Assembly: GCA_047602365.1 (NCBI GenBank)
Contig: JASGHM010000002.1
Coordinates: 1,240,001-1,304,000, forward strand
Direction: 5' to 3'
DNA: 64,000 nucleotides
DNA from: Piscinibacter sp047602365
Lineage (GTDB): Bacteria; Pseudomonadota; Gammaproteobacteria; Burkholderiales; Burkholderiaceae_C
The notes beneath the pieces were generated by a model. The model was not told the origin of the DNA. It made no database searches and saw only the letters and a list, made by a program, of their open reading frames with translations. Made by a program: the position numbers and the translations under genes. This document shows, in pieces, positions 17,153 to 29,574 of the stretch (position 1 is its first letter; each line of letters opens with the position of its first letter).

Positions 17153-19125
17153 CGCTCCTGCACTGCGGCGCCGCGCTCGTTGCCGCGCGGACGCTCGGGC
17201 ATGCGCTCGTTGAGCCGGCGCTCGACCTGCGGCGGCCGAGGCTGCGCCTCCGAGCGTTCCTCGCGCGGGCCGCCGCCGCGCACGGCCGGCGCCGCCGGTT
17301 GCTCGCGCAGTGCCGGTTGCTGAGGCTGCTGCTGCGGCTGGACCGGGCGTGCCGGCCGCGCCGCGGGCGCCTCCTGCACTGGGGCCATCGGCTGGGCCGG
17401 CCGCGGCTGCTCGAACGACTGCCGCGGTTGCACCGGCCGCACGGGTTGCACTGGCACCGGCCGGACCGCCGGGCCGTTCGCCTCGCCCGGCGTCGGGCGC
17501 GTCTGCGGCAGCGGCTTGGGCGTTTCGCGGCCGTCACGGCCATCGCGGCTGTCCCGCGGCTCGCGGCGCGACTCGCGCACCGCCGGCCCACCCTCGCCTT
17601 CGCGCGGCGTCGCCGGCGCGGCGCGCAGCACGTCGGGCTGGTCACGCAGGCCCGGGTTGCGCGGCTCGCGCACGGCCGGGGCCACCGCCGGCGGCAGGCC
17701 GGGCGGACGGGCCACCGGGCCCTCGCGGCGCGGCGCCGGCGCAGCCACCGGCGGCGCAGCCACCACCGTCTCGCGCAGCGGGCGCGTGGTGACCTCGCGC
17801 ACCGCCGACGAATCGCGCAGCGTGGCGGCCACCGGCGCCACCGGCTGACGGTTGCTGAAGGTGCTGGTCGGCACCACCGTCACCGCATGCGGGAACTTGC
17901 GGTTGCGGTAGTCGCGGTCGACCACCGCCTGCTGCGGGTTGTTGATGATGGTCGTGATGTTGGTGATGTTGGTGACCTGCGTGACGTTGACGTTGCGCAC
18001 GTAGCCCGGGCTGACGCGGTAGGTCGGCACGTAGACTTCGCGCGGCGCCAGCGGCACCCAGCCGACCGCCGAGCCGCCACCGACGCTGATGCCGACCTGC
18101 AGGTGCGGCCCGCCGATCCACGCCACCAGCGCCGGTGCATAGACCGGCCGGCGCACATAGGTGCCGGGCGACCAGCACCAGCTGCTGCCGACGTAGACCC
18201 AGCGCCCGTAGTGGAACGGAGCAAAGCCCCACGGTGCGTCGTCGACCCAGGTCCAGCCCCAGGGTGCCACCCAGGCCCAGCGGCCGGTGGTGTACGGCGC
18301 CCAGCCTGGCGCGACCGCACGCGGCACCCACAGCGCGCCGTACTCGGGGTTCTGCTGCCAGCTGCCGTGGCGGTCGAGGTCCTCGATGCCGGTCATCTCG
18401 GGCGAGACGTAGCGGCTGGAGATGCTGCGGTCGTCGGCGCGGTCGCGGTCGGCGACCCAGGCGGCGAACGCATCACGCGCCGGCTCGACGATGCTGTACT
18501 GCGGCACGTTGCCGCGGTCGACCCAGAACTCGGCGCGCTGGCCGGCGTTCACCGTCAGCGCGCTGCCCTGCGCCTCGTAGTAGGCCTGGCCGGCCTCGAC
18601 GGTGACGAAGCTGGTCTCGTCGCGGCGGTCGAAGCGGTAGCGGCCGGTGCGCTGCACGGTGAAGCGGCCCTCGCCGGTGCGCAGCTCGAAGCCGCGCAGC
18701 TGCTCGCCGCTGCGCAGCCGTGTCGCCACGCTGCCGTTGTGCAGTTGCAGCGCGAGCTGGTCGTCGTCCAGGCGCAGCACCTCGATCTCGCTGCCGCCAT
18801 CCAGGCGCAGCGTGGTCGAGCCCAGGTGCACCTCGGTGCGGCCGTTGCCGTCGGTGGCCAGGCGGTCGCCGGTGGTCAGCGGCCGGTTGCGCTCGGCGGC
18901 GATCCACTCGCCATCTTCCGGGTGGAACAGCCAGACGGTGCCCTGCACGTCGGCGATGCGGCCGACGCGGCCGGGCGGATCGACCGCTTCGTCCTGGCGT
19001 TGGGAAGGCACCGGTGCCGCCACGGCGGAAGTGGCATGCAGCAGCGGGAAGGCGCAGGCCACGGCCAGGGCGGCGGCGGCGAGCAGAGGGGTTCGGGGGC
19101 TTCGCATGGTCTTGCCTCTTGTCAT
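17149..19125 (-). CDS. secreted DUF6600/FecR-like protein with Pro/Arg-rich tail
   Basis: A 658-residue exported protein of unknown role. Residues 1-37 are a signal peptide ending AVAAP. Residues 50-210 resemble a FecR-type beta domain (VQGTVWLFHPEDGEW, RLATDGNGRTEVHLGSTT, LRLDGGSEIEV). Residues 245-370 form the Trp-rich DUF6600 core, with repeated W-x-W patterns such as GRWAWVAPWGWTWVDD. The last 250 residues are low-complexity Pro, Arg, Gln and Ala. The ATG chosen has GGAG upstream; MRSPRT six codons later is a possible alternative. It may be a cell-surface or periplasmic structural protein, but the family has no established function. Confidence 0.85.
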   Translation of the reverse strand: MTRGKTMRSPRTPLLAAAALAVACAFPLLHATSAVAAPVPSQRQDEAVDPPGRVGRIADVQGTVWLFHPEDGEWIAAERNRPLTTGDRLATDGNGRTEVHLGSTTLRLDGGSEIEVLRLDDDQLALQLHNGSVATRLRSGEQLRGFELRTGEGRFTVQRTGRYRFDRRDETSFVTVEAGQAYYEAQGSALTVNAGQRAEFWVDRGNVPQYSIVEPARDAFAAWVADRDRADDRSISSRYVSPEMTGIEDLDRHGSWQQNPEYGALWVPRAVAPGWAPYTTGRWAWVAPWGWTWVDDAPWGFAPFHYGRWVYVGSSWCWSPGTYVRRPVYAPALVAWIGGPHLQVGISVGGGSAVGWVPLAPREVYVPTYRVSPGYVRNVNVTQVTNITNITTIINNPQQAVVDRDYRNRKFPHAVTVVPTSTFSNRQPVAPVAATLRDSSAVREVTTRPLRETVVAAPPVAAPAPRREGPVARPPGLPPAVAPAVREPRNPGLRDQPDVLRAAPATPREGEGGPAVRESRREPRDSRDGRDGRETPKPLPQTRPTPGEANGPAVRPVPVQPVRPVQPRQSFEQPRPAQPMAPVQEAPAARPARPVQPQQQPQQPALREQPAAPAVRGGGPREERSEAQPRPPQVERRLNERMPERPRGNERGAAVQER

Positions 19126-19240
19126 GGTGACTCCGGCATGCCGCGAAAGTTGCAGCGCCGGCCTTCCCCCAACGCAACCGGCCGGGGCCCAGCCGACGCC
19201 GGCCCCGCGGGCGACACACAGCTTTACAAAGCCGAAAGCT

Positions 19241-19777
19241 TCAGTCGTCCTCGGCGACGTCGAGCTCGGGGAACAGCACGCTGGTGTAGCCGAAGCGGCT
19301 GAAGTCGCGCACCCGCATCGGGTAGAGCTTGCCGATCAGGTGATCGCACTCATGCTGCACGACGCGGGCATGGAAGCCCTCGGCGACCCGGTCGATGGCC
19401 TGGCCGGTGGCGTCGAAGCCGCGATAGCGGATCTTCGCGAAGCGTGGCACCACGCCGCGCATGCCGGGCACCGACAGGCAGCCTTCCCAGTCCTCGACCT
19501 CGGCGTCGCCCAGCGGTTCGATGACCGGGTTGAGCAGCACCGTTTCGGGCACCGGCTCACGGCCGGGGTAGCGGCGGTTCTGGCTGAAGCCGAAGATCAC
19601 CAGCGCCAGGTCGACGCCGATCTGCGGCGCCGCCAGGCCGGCGCCCTGCGCGGCGCGCATGGTGTCGAACATGTCGGCGATCAGCGTGTGCAGCTCGGGC
19701 GTGTCGAAGCGCTGAACAGGCTTGGCAACGCGCAGCAAGCGCGCATCGCCCATCTTGAGAATCTCTCGAACTGTCAT
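19241..19777 (-). CDS. def: peptide deformylase
   Basis: A 178-residue peptide deformylase that removes the N-formyl group from new proteins. The three motifs are GAGLAAPQIG (about 45-54), EGCLSVPG with metal ligand Cys100, and QHECDHLIG with ligands His142 and His146 and catalytic Glu143. Its start overlaps the end of the VOC gene by 4 bases (ATGA), so it is cotranscribed with the methylmalonyl-CoA operon. This is unusual, because def normally pairs with fmt; a second def next to fmt elsewhere in the genome is likely. Confidence 0.96.
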   Translation of the reverse strand: MTVREILKMGDARLLRVAKPVQRFDTPELHTLIADMFDTMRAAQGAGLAAPQIGVDLALVIFGFSQNRRYPGREPVPETVLLNPVIEPLGDAEVEDWEGCLSVPGMRGVVPRFAKIRYRGFDATGQAIDRVAEGFHARVVQHECDHLIGKLYPMRVRDFSRFGYTSVLFPELDVAEDD

Positions 19778-20252
19778 GCCGCCATCGTAGCGAAGGCCGC
19801 GATGACCTCCGGCGGCGCCTGCACCAGCTCGACCAGCACGCCTTCGCCGCCGACCGGGAACTCATCGTTGGCCTTGGGATGCAGGAAGCAGATGTCGTGG
19901 CCGGCCGCGCCGCGGCGGATGCCACCGGGCGCGAAGCGCACGCCGTTGGCGCTGAGCCACTCGACCGCCTTCGGCAGGTCGTCGATCCACAGCCCGATGT
20001 GGTTCAGCGGCGTGGTGTGCACCGCCGGCTTCTTGTCGGGGTCCATCGGCTGCATCAGGTCGACCTCGACCGCGAACGGCCCGCTGCCCATCGTGCAGAT
20101 GTCCTCGTCGACGTTCTCGCGCTCGGAGCGGAAGGTGCCGGTCACCTCCAGCCCCAGCTTGTCGACCCACAGCGTCTTCAGGCGGTTCTTGTCGGGGCCG
20201 CCGATGGCGACCTGCTGGATGCCGAGAACCTTGAACGGGCGTGTCGCGGCCA

Positions 20253-20256
<4 letters not shown>
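19774..20256 (-). CDS. VOC-family protein, candidate methylmalonyl-CoA epimerase
   Basis: A 160-residue glyoxalase/VOC protein. The second half (LNHIGLWIDDLPKAVEWL, FAPGGIRRGAAGHDICFLHP, EGVLVELVQAPPEV) closely resembles methylmalonyl-CoA epimerase, and the operon encodes the carboxylase, mutase and mutase chaperone on either side of that step. Likely metal ligands are His86 and Glu143. The first ligand position, usually His in a DHxAI motif, is Gln15 (GIQQVAIGG) here. It may be the epimerase with altered metal binding or a different VOC enzyme. The start overlaps the carboxylase alpha stop (ATGA), and a second ATG follows immediately. Confidence 0.75.
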
Positions 20257-22283
<2,027 letters not shown>

Positions 22284-22303
22284 GGCAGGTGTCTCCTCCG
22301 TCC

Positions 22304-23836
22304 TCACAGCGGGATGTTCCCGTGCTTGCGCCACGGGTTGTCGAGTTTCTTGTCGCGCAGCATCACCAGCGAGCGGCAGATGCGCTTGCGGGTCTCGTGC
22401 GGCTGGATCACGTCGTCGATGTAGCCGCGTGCGCCGGCGACGAAGGGGTTGGCGAAACGGGCCTTGTACTCGGCCTCCTTCGCGGCCAGCTTGGCCGGGT
22501 CGCCCTTGTCCTCGCGGAAGATGATCTCCACCGCGCCCTTGGCGCCCATCACCGCGATCTCGGCGTTCGGCCAGGCGAAGTTGACGTCGCCGCGCAGGTG
22601 CTTGGAAGCCATCACGTCGTAGGCGCCGCCGTAGGCCTTGCGGGTGATCACGGTGATCTTCGGCACCGTGCACTCGGCATAGGCGTAGAGCAGCTTGGCA
22701 CCGTGCTTGATGATGCCGCCGTACTCCTGGCTGGTGCCGGGCATGAAGCCGGGCACGTCGACGAAGGTGATCACCGGGATGTTGAAGGCGTCGCAGAAGC
22801 GCACGAAGCGCGCCGCCTTGATCGAGCTCTTGATGTCCAGGCAGCCGGCCAGCACCAGCGGCTGGTTGGCGACGATGCCGACCGGCTGGCCGTCCATGCG
22901 TGCGAAGCCGATGACGATGTTCTTCGCGTAGTCGGGCTGCAGCTCGAAGAAGTCGCCGTCGTCGACCGTCTTGACGATCAGCTCCTTCATGTCGTACGGC
23001 TTGTTCGGGTTGTCGGGCACCAGCGTGTCCAGCGACAGGTCGGTGCGTTCGGCAGCGTCGCCGCCGCGGCGGATCGGCGGCTTCTCGCGGTTGTTCAGCG
23101 GCAGGTAGTTGAAGAAGCGGCGCAGCATCAGCAGCGCGTCGACGTCGTTCTCGAAGGCCAGGTCGGCCACGCCGCTGCGCCCGGTGTGGGTGCCGGCGCC
23201 GCCGAGCTCCTCGGCGCTGACCTCCTCGTGGGTCACCGTCTTCACCACCTCGGGGCCGGTGACGAACATGTAGCTGCTGTCCTTCACCATGAAGATGAAG
23301 TCGGTCATCGCCGGCGAATAGACCGCACCGCCTGCGCAGGGGCCCATGATCATGCTGATCTGCGGCACCACGCCGCTGGCCATCACGTTGCGCTGGAACA
23401 CCTCGGCGTAGCCGCCGAGGGACGCGACACCTTCCTGGATGCGCGCGCCGCCCGAGTCGTTCAGGCCGATCACCGGCGCGCCGACCTTCATCGCCTGGTC
23501 CATCACCTTGCAGATCTTCTCGGCATGCGCCTCCGACAGCGCGCCGCCGAAGACGGTGAAGTCCTGGCTGAAGACGAACACCAGGCGGCCGTTGATCATG
23601 CCGTAGCCGGTGACCACGCCGTCGCCGGGTACCTTCTGGTCCTGCATGCCGAAGTCGTGGCAGCGGTGCTCGACGAACATGTCCCACTCTTCGAAGGTGC
23701 CTTCGTCGAGCAGCAGCTCGATGCGTTCGCGCGCGGTGAGCTTGCCCTTGCCGTGCTGCGCGGCGATGCGTTTCTCGCCGCCGCCCAGTCGCGCCTTGGC
23801 GCGCTTGTCCTCGAGCTGCTGGATGATGTCGTGCAT
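22304..23836 (-). CDS. pccB: propionyl-CoA carboxylase beta subunit (carboxyltransferase)
   Basis: A 510-residue carboxyltransferase beta subunit, the usual size of PccB, that transfers CO2 from biotin to propionyl-CoA to give methylmalonyl-CoA. Two crotonase-like halves are visible. The first has LNDSGGARIQEGVASLGGY and MGPCAGGAVYSPA, an oxyanion-hole segment; the second has FVDVPGFMPGTSQEYGGIIKHGAKLLYA and RKAYGGAYDVM. The start MHDIIQQLEDKRAKARLGGG is standard. It lies between meaB and pccA in the operon. Confidence 0.94.
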   Translation of the reverse strand: MHDIIQQLEDKRAKARLGGGEKRIAAQHGKGKLTARERIELLLDEGTFEEWDMFVEHRCHDFGMQDQKVPGDGVVTGYGMINGRLVFVFSQDFTVFGGALSEAHAEKICKVMDQAMKVGAPVIGLNDSGGARIQEGVASLGGYAEVFQRNVMASGVVPQISMIMGPCAGGAVYSPAMTDFIFMVKDSSYMFVTGPEVVKTVTHEEVSAEELGGAGTHTGRSGVADLAFENDVDALLMLRRFFNYLPLNNREKPPIRRGGDAAERTDLSLDTLVPDNPNKPYDMKELIVKTVDDGDFFELQPDYAKNIVIGFARMDGQPVGIVANQPLVLAGCLDIKSSIKAARFVRFCDAFNIPVITFVDVPGFMPGTSQEYGGIIKHGAKLLYAYAECTVPKITVITRKAYGGAYDVMASKHLRGDVNFAWPNAEIAVMGAKGAVEIIFREDKGDPAKLAAKEAEYKARFANPFVAGARGYIDDVIQPHETRKRICRSLVMLRDKKLDNPWRKHGNIPL

Positions 23837-23850
23837 GGTGGGTGGCCTCC

Positions 23851-24858
23851 TCAGAGCTTCGGATTCTCGAAAAGCTGCAGCAGCGCGCGAGCCGCTGCGG
23901 ACGGGGCGATGCGCGCGTCGCCGACGCTGCGCAGCGTCTGCGGCAGCGCGGCGCGCACCGCGGGGTGGTGGTCGAAGTCGGCGCGCAGCCGGGCATGGAC
24001 GATGTCCCACATCCAGGCCAGCGACTGCTGGCGGCGGCGGGCGTCGAACTCGCCGCTGGCGCGGCGCCGCTCGTGGAAGCGGGTGACGGCGGCCCAGAAG
24101 GCGTCGACGCCCTGTGCCTTCAGCGCGCTGAGCTGCATCACCTGCGGCTGCCAGCGTTCAGCCGCATGGGCCGGGTTGCCGTGGAAGTTGAAGACCCGCA
24201 GCGCCGAGGTGATCTGCGCCTGCGCGCGCATGGCGGCGTTCGGGTCCAGGTCGGCCTTGTTGATGACGACCAGGTCGGCCAGCTCCATCACGCCCTTCTT
24301 GATCGCCTGCAGGTCGTCGCCGGCGTTGGGCAGCTGCAGCAGCACGAACATGTCGGTCATGCTGGCCACCGCGGTCTCGCTCTGGCCGACGCCGACCGTC
24401 TCGACGATCACCACGTCGTAGCCGGCGGCCTCGCAGACCAGCATCGCCTCGCGCGTCTTCTCGGCCACGCCGCCCAGCGTGCCGCTGGCCGGGCTGGGGC
24501 GGATGTAGGCCGCCTCGTGGACCGACAGCTGCTCCATGCGCGTCTTGTCGCCGAGGATGGAGCCGCCCGAGACCGACGAGGACGGGTCGATCGCCAGCAC
24601 CGCGACACGGTGCCCCTGCGCGATCAGGAACAGGCCCAGGGCCTCGATGAAGGTCGACTTGCCGACGCCGGGCACGCCGGAGATGCCCAGGCGGACAGCC
24701 TGCCCGCTGCGCGGCAGCAGCGCGTTGAGCAGCGCGTCGGCGCGCGCCCGGTGGTCGCCTCGCGTCGATTCGAGCAGCGTGATGGCCTTGGCCAGCGCAC
24801 GCCGTTCGCGGCGCAGCACGCCGTCCACCAGGGCCTGGTCTGAGGCCGGCAGGGTCAC
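23851..24858 (-). CDS. meaB: methylmalonyl-CoA mutase-associated GTPase MeaB
   Basis: A 335-residue G3E P-loop GTPase of the MeaB/ArgK family. It protects methylmalonyl-CoA mutase from inactivation and gates loading of adenosylcobalamin. It has the P-loop GVPGVGKST, the switch/Walker B region IDPSSSVSGGSILGDKTRM, IVETVGVGQSE and the base-specificity motif NKAD. Its start is 3 bases after the mutase stop codon, so the two are cotranscribed and probably cotranslated. The old name ArgK (arginine transport kinase) is misleading for this family. Confidence 0.95.
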   Translation of the reverse strand: MTLPASDQALVDGVLRRERRALAKAITLLESTRGDHRARADALLNALLPRSGQAVRLGISGVPGVGKSTFIEALGLFLIAQGHRVAVLAIDPSSSVSGGSILGDKTRMEQLSVHEAAYIRPSPASGTLGGVAEKTREAMLVCEAAGYDVVIVETVGVGQSETAVASMTDMFVLLQLPNAGDDLQAIKKGVMELADLVVINKADLDPNAAMRAQAQITSALRVFNFHGNPAHAAERWQPQVMQLSALKAQGVDAFWAAVTRFHERRRASGEFDARRRQQSLAWMWDIVHARLRADFDHHPAVRAALPQTLRSVGDARIAPSAAARALLQLFENPKL

Positions 24859-24861
24859 GAA

Positions 24862-27025
<2,164 letters not shown>

Positions 27026-27101
27026 GCGCTTCTCCTCGCCGGTGTCACCGCCGCTCACACCCTGCGCGTTGTCGGGGTGGACGCCGGCCCGGCCTGCAGC
27101 C

Positions 27102-27121
27102 ATAATTCAAAATTGAATTAT
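27102..27121. promoter_or_regulatory. 20-bp AT-rich palindromic operator in the gntR/mutase divergent region
   Basis: ATAATTCAAAATTGAATTAT has 9-base perfect arms around AA and is the only markedly AT-rich stretch in the 139-base gap between the mutase gene and the divergent GntR-family gene. It overlaps a consensus -10 box of the mutase operon (27117-27122, minus), so a bound repressor would block that promoter. The divergent regulator is the natural candidate. Confidence 0.7.
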
Positions 27122-27122
27122 A
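27117..27122 (-). promoter_or_regulatory. consensus -10 box of the methylmalonyl-CoA operon
   Basis: The minus strand reads TATAAT here, a perfect sigma-70 -10 hexamer. It would give a transcript starting near 27110 and a leader of about 85 bases before the mutase ATG. A good -35 is not evident: the best at proper spacing is GATGAA at 27140-27145, so an activator or extended contacts may be needed. Confidence 0.5.
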
Positions 27123-27164
27123 TCTTCAAGCACCCGGCTTTCATCCAGCTTTCACCACCACGCC

Positions 27165-27845
27165 ATGCCCGCACCGCGCGCCGACACCGTCGCTCCCGCC
27201 AAACCCCGCCCCGGCCGGCTGGGCGAGCGTGCGCTCTACGAGCAGGTGGCCGAGCAACTCCGTTCGCGCATCCTCGCCCACACGCTGGCCCCGGGCAGCT
27301 GGATCGACGAGCAGGCGCTGTGCGCCGAGTACGGCATCAGCCGCACGCCGCTGCGCGAGGCGCTGAAGGTGCTGGCCGCCGAAGGCCTGGTGACGATGAA
27401 GCTGCGCCGCGGCGCCTACGTCACCGAGGTGTCCGAGCGTGACCTGGCCGAGGTCTTCCACCTGCTCGCGCTGCTGGAGAGCGACGCGGCGCGCATCGCC
27501 GCACAGAAGGCCACGGCCGCCGAGATGGCCGAGCTGCTGGCCATCCACGAGGTGCTGGAGAACACGCTCGACGACCGCGAGCGCTTCTTCGCCGCCAACG
27601 AACGTTTCCACATGCGCCTGCTCGAGATCGCCGACAACCGCTGGCGAATCCAGATGGTCGCCGACCTGCGCAAGGTCATGAAGCTGAACCGCGCACAGTC
27701 GCTGCTCAAGCAGGGCCGGCTCGAAGCGTCGCTGAAGGAACACCGCCAGATCATGGCGGCGCTGAAGGCGCGCAATGCCGAGCGTGTGCAGGCGCTGATG
27801 CAGCAGCACCTCGAGGCCGGTCGCGAGGCGGCCGCGCTCGCCTGA
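27165..27845 (+). CDS. GntR family regulator, FadR/FCD subfamily
   Basis: A 226-residue regulator. The N-terminal winged helix-turn-helix spans about residues 20-88 (ALYEQVAEQLRSRILAHTL, DEQALCAEYGISRTPLREAL, GLVTMKLRRGAYVTEV). The C-terminal all-helical FCD domain spans about 95-215 and contains the metal/ligand-binding pattern around ANERFHMRLLEIADN and EHRQIMAAL. It is divergent from the propionyl-CoA/methylmalonyl-CoA operon with a strong palindrome in between, so it probably controls that operon in response to a CoA ester or organic acid. It has no gene partner downstream; folA starts 31 bases later. Confidence 0.88.
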   Translation: MPAPRADTVAPAKPRPGRLGERALYEQVAEQLRSRILAHTLAPGSWIDEQALCAEYGISRTPLREALKVLAAEGLVTMKLRRGAYVTEVSERDLAEVFHLLALLESDAARIAAQKATAAEMAELLAIHEVLENTLDDRERFFAANERFHMRLLEIADNRWRIQMVADLRKVMKLNRAQSLLKQGRLEASLKEHRQIMAALKARNAERVQALMQQHLEAGREAAALA

Positions 27846-27876
27846 GCGCGTCACGCGCAGGCGCCACAATCGCGGC

Positions 27877-28387
27877 ATGCCGCAGCGCCCCACTCTCGTC
27901 CTGATCGCCGCCGTCGCTCGCAACCTCGCCATCGGGCGCGGTGGCGAACTGCTCTGGCAGGAGAGCGAGGACCAGAAGCACTTCCGCCGCGTGACGATGG
28001 GTTGCCCGGTGATCATGGGCCGCAAGACCTGGGACTCGCTGCCGGCGCGCTTCCGCCCGCTGCCCGGCCGGCGCAACATCGTCGTCACGCGCAACCCGGC
28101 CTGGCGGGCCGAGGGCGCCGAGCCCGCCGCCTCGCTCGACGCCGCGCTGGCGCTGGCCGGCGACGCCGCCAAGGTGTTCGTCATCGGCGGCGCCGAGCTC
28201 TATGCGCTGGCGCTGCCGCGAGCCGATCAGCTGGTGCTCACCGAGATCGACGCCGAGCTGGCGGGCGACGTCTTCTTCCCCGACTGGCCGCGAGCGAGCT
28301 TCCGGCGAGTCACTTCCGAGCCGCACGTCAGCGCCGCTGGCGTCGGCTACCGCTTCAACCACTACATACCGACAAGAGGCGAACTGA
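27877..28387 (+). CDS. folA: dihydrofolate reductase, 3' end disturbed
   Basis: DHFR, which reduces dihydrofolate to tetrahydrofolate with NADPH. Motifs are AVARNLAIGRGGELLWQ (M20 region), VIMGRKTWDSLP, RRNIVVTRNP and VFVIGGAELYALALP. The DHFR core is complete by about residue 163 (YRFNHY). The frame then fails to stop and stays open to 28500, overlapping the next gene by 112 bases with non-DHFR sequence. Removing one base near 28362-28366 gives the ending YRQEAN and a TGA at 28385-28387, one base ahead of the next ATG. The end given here assumes that single-base error. Confidence 0.88.
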
Positions 28388-28388
28388 G

Positions 28389-28964
28389 ATGTCCGGAGCC
28401 GGCTTTCACGTCCACGGCCCGCACGACCACGAGGTCGAACATGCGGCGCAGCACGAACCCACCGGCATGGCCGGGCAGATCGCGGTGGTCACCGCGGTGA
28501 TCGCCACCATCGGCGCGCTGTTCGCCTACATGGGCGGCGCGACGCAGGCCAATGCCGGCCTGTACAAGAACGACGCCGCGATCAAGAAGACCGAGGCCTC
28601 GAACCAGTGGAACTACTACCAGTCCAAGAGCAGCAAGCAGAACCTCTCGGAACTGGCGCTTGAACTGGTGCCCGAGCCGCGCAAGGCCTTCTACCAGGAC
28701 GAGATCAAGCGCTACAAGGCCGAGAAGGCCGAGATCAAGCTCGCCGCCGAGAAGCTCGAGGCCGAGGCCAAGGCCTTCGACGACAAGAGCGCCGCGCAGA
28801 TGCACGAGCATCACCGCTGGGCACAGGCGACCACGGCGCTGCAGGTGGCCATCGCGATGGCCGCGATCGCGCTGCTGACCAAGAGCAAGCGGCTCGAGTA
28901 CCTGATGTTCGGCGTCAGCGCGCTGGGCCTGGGGCTCGGTGCAGCGGCCTGGCTGCACGTCTGA
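28389..28964 (+). CDS. DUF4337 membrane protein
   Basis: A 191-residue protein of the DUF4337 family. A His-rich N-terminus (HVHGPHDHEVEHAAQHE) is followed by a membrane helix (about 28-48). A long charged, probably coiled-coil region follows (about 60-140, QNLSELALELVPEPRKAFYQDEIKRYKAEKAEI broken here by Pro), and two closely spaced helices lie at the end (about 150-190). The family has no known function. The His-rich end could bind metal, but this is only a suggestion. It follows folA with no real gap. Confidence 0.82.
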   Translation: MSGAGFHVHGPHDHEVEHAAQHEPTGMAGQIAVVTAVIATIGALFAYMGGATQANAGLYKNDAAIKKTEASNQWNYYQSKSSKQNLSELALELVPEPRKAFYQDEIKRYKAEKAEIKLAAEKLEAEAKAFDDKSAAQMHEHHRWAQATTALQVAIAMAAIALLTKSKRLEYLMFGVSALGLGLGAAAWLHV

Positions 28965-28987
28965 AACCAGCGCCTGCCAGCCACGCC

Positions 28988-29548
28988 ATGCTCCAGCGCC
29001 GCGCCTTCATCGCTGCCACGCTGGCGGGCTCCGGCCTCGCTGCGCGCGGCGCCGAAGACGCCGAAGCCTGGCTGCGCCGCGGCGGCGTGGTGGTGGCCTT
29101 CCGCCACGCACTGGCCCCCGGCACCTTCGACCCGCCGGGCTTCCGCCTCGGCGACTGCAGCACGCAGCGCAACCTGAACGACGAGGGCCGCGCGCAGGCC
29201 TCGCAGCTCGGCAGCTGGTTCGCGGCACGTTCGCTGAAGCCCGCACGGGTGCTCAGCAGCCCTTGGTGCCGCTGCATCGACACCGCCGCGCTGGCCTTCG
29301 GCACGCACGAGATCGAGCCGGCGCTGGGCTCGCCGCGCGGCGCCAGCGAGACGACCAACGAGGCCTCGCTGCGCCGCCTGCGCGGCGGCCTGGCAGCGGC
29401 GCGCTCCGGCCAGTTCGAGGTCTGGATCACGCACATGTTCGTGCTCTCCGCACTGGTCGGCGAGGGCACGGCGTCGGGCGAGGGTCTGGTGCTGCGTGCA
29501 TCGACCTCGGGAGCGCCCGAACTGCTGGCGCGGCTGCGGCTGTCCTGA
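28988..29548 (+). CDS. exported histidine phosphatase family protein
   Basis: A 186-residue protein of the branch-1 histidine phosphatase (phosphoglycerate mutase-like) superfamily. Residues 1-22 look like a signal peptide with arginines before the hydrophobic core (MLQRRAFIAATLAGSGLAARG). The phosphohistidine loop reads FRHALAPG instead of the common RHG. Other catalytic positions are the arginine in SSPWCRCIDTA and the histidine in WITHMFVLSAL. Its substrate in the periplasm is unknown. Fourteen similar short genes are often annotated simply as hypothetical, but the active-site residues here are intact. Confidence 0.8.
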   Translation: MLQRRAFIAATLAGSGLAARGAEDAEAWLRRGGVVVAFRHALAPGTFDPPGFRLGDCSTQRNLNDEGRAQASQLGSWFAARSLKPARVLSSPWCRCIDTAALAFGTHEIEPALGSPRGASETTNEASLRRLRGGLAAARSGQFEVWITHMFVLSALVGEGTASGEGLVLRASTSGAPELLARLRLS

Positions 29549-29574
29549 GCCCCACGCCGGCCCACCATCCCCGC

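Noticed and set aside
17149..17900. Repeat array or CRISPR in the 3' third of the DUF6600 gene
   Set aside because: The repetition is Pro/Arg/Gln codon low complexity inside a continuous reading frame, with no regular spacing or conserved repeat unit.
27026..27164. Cobalamin riboswitch ahead of methylmalonyl-CoA mutase
   Set aside because: The 139-base gap is too short for a cobalamin riboswitch and lacks a recognisable B12 box; it is better explained by the operator and promoter.
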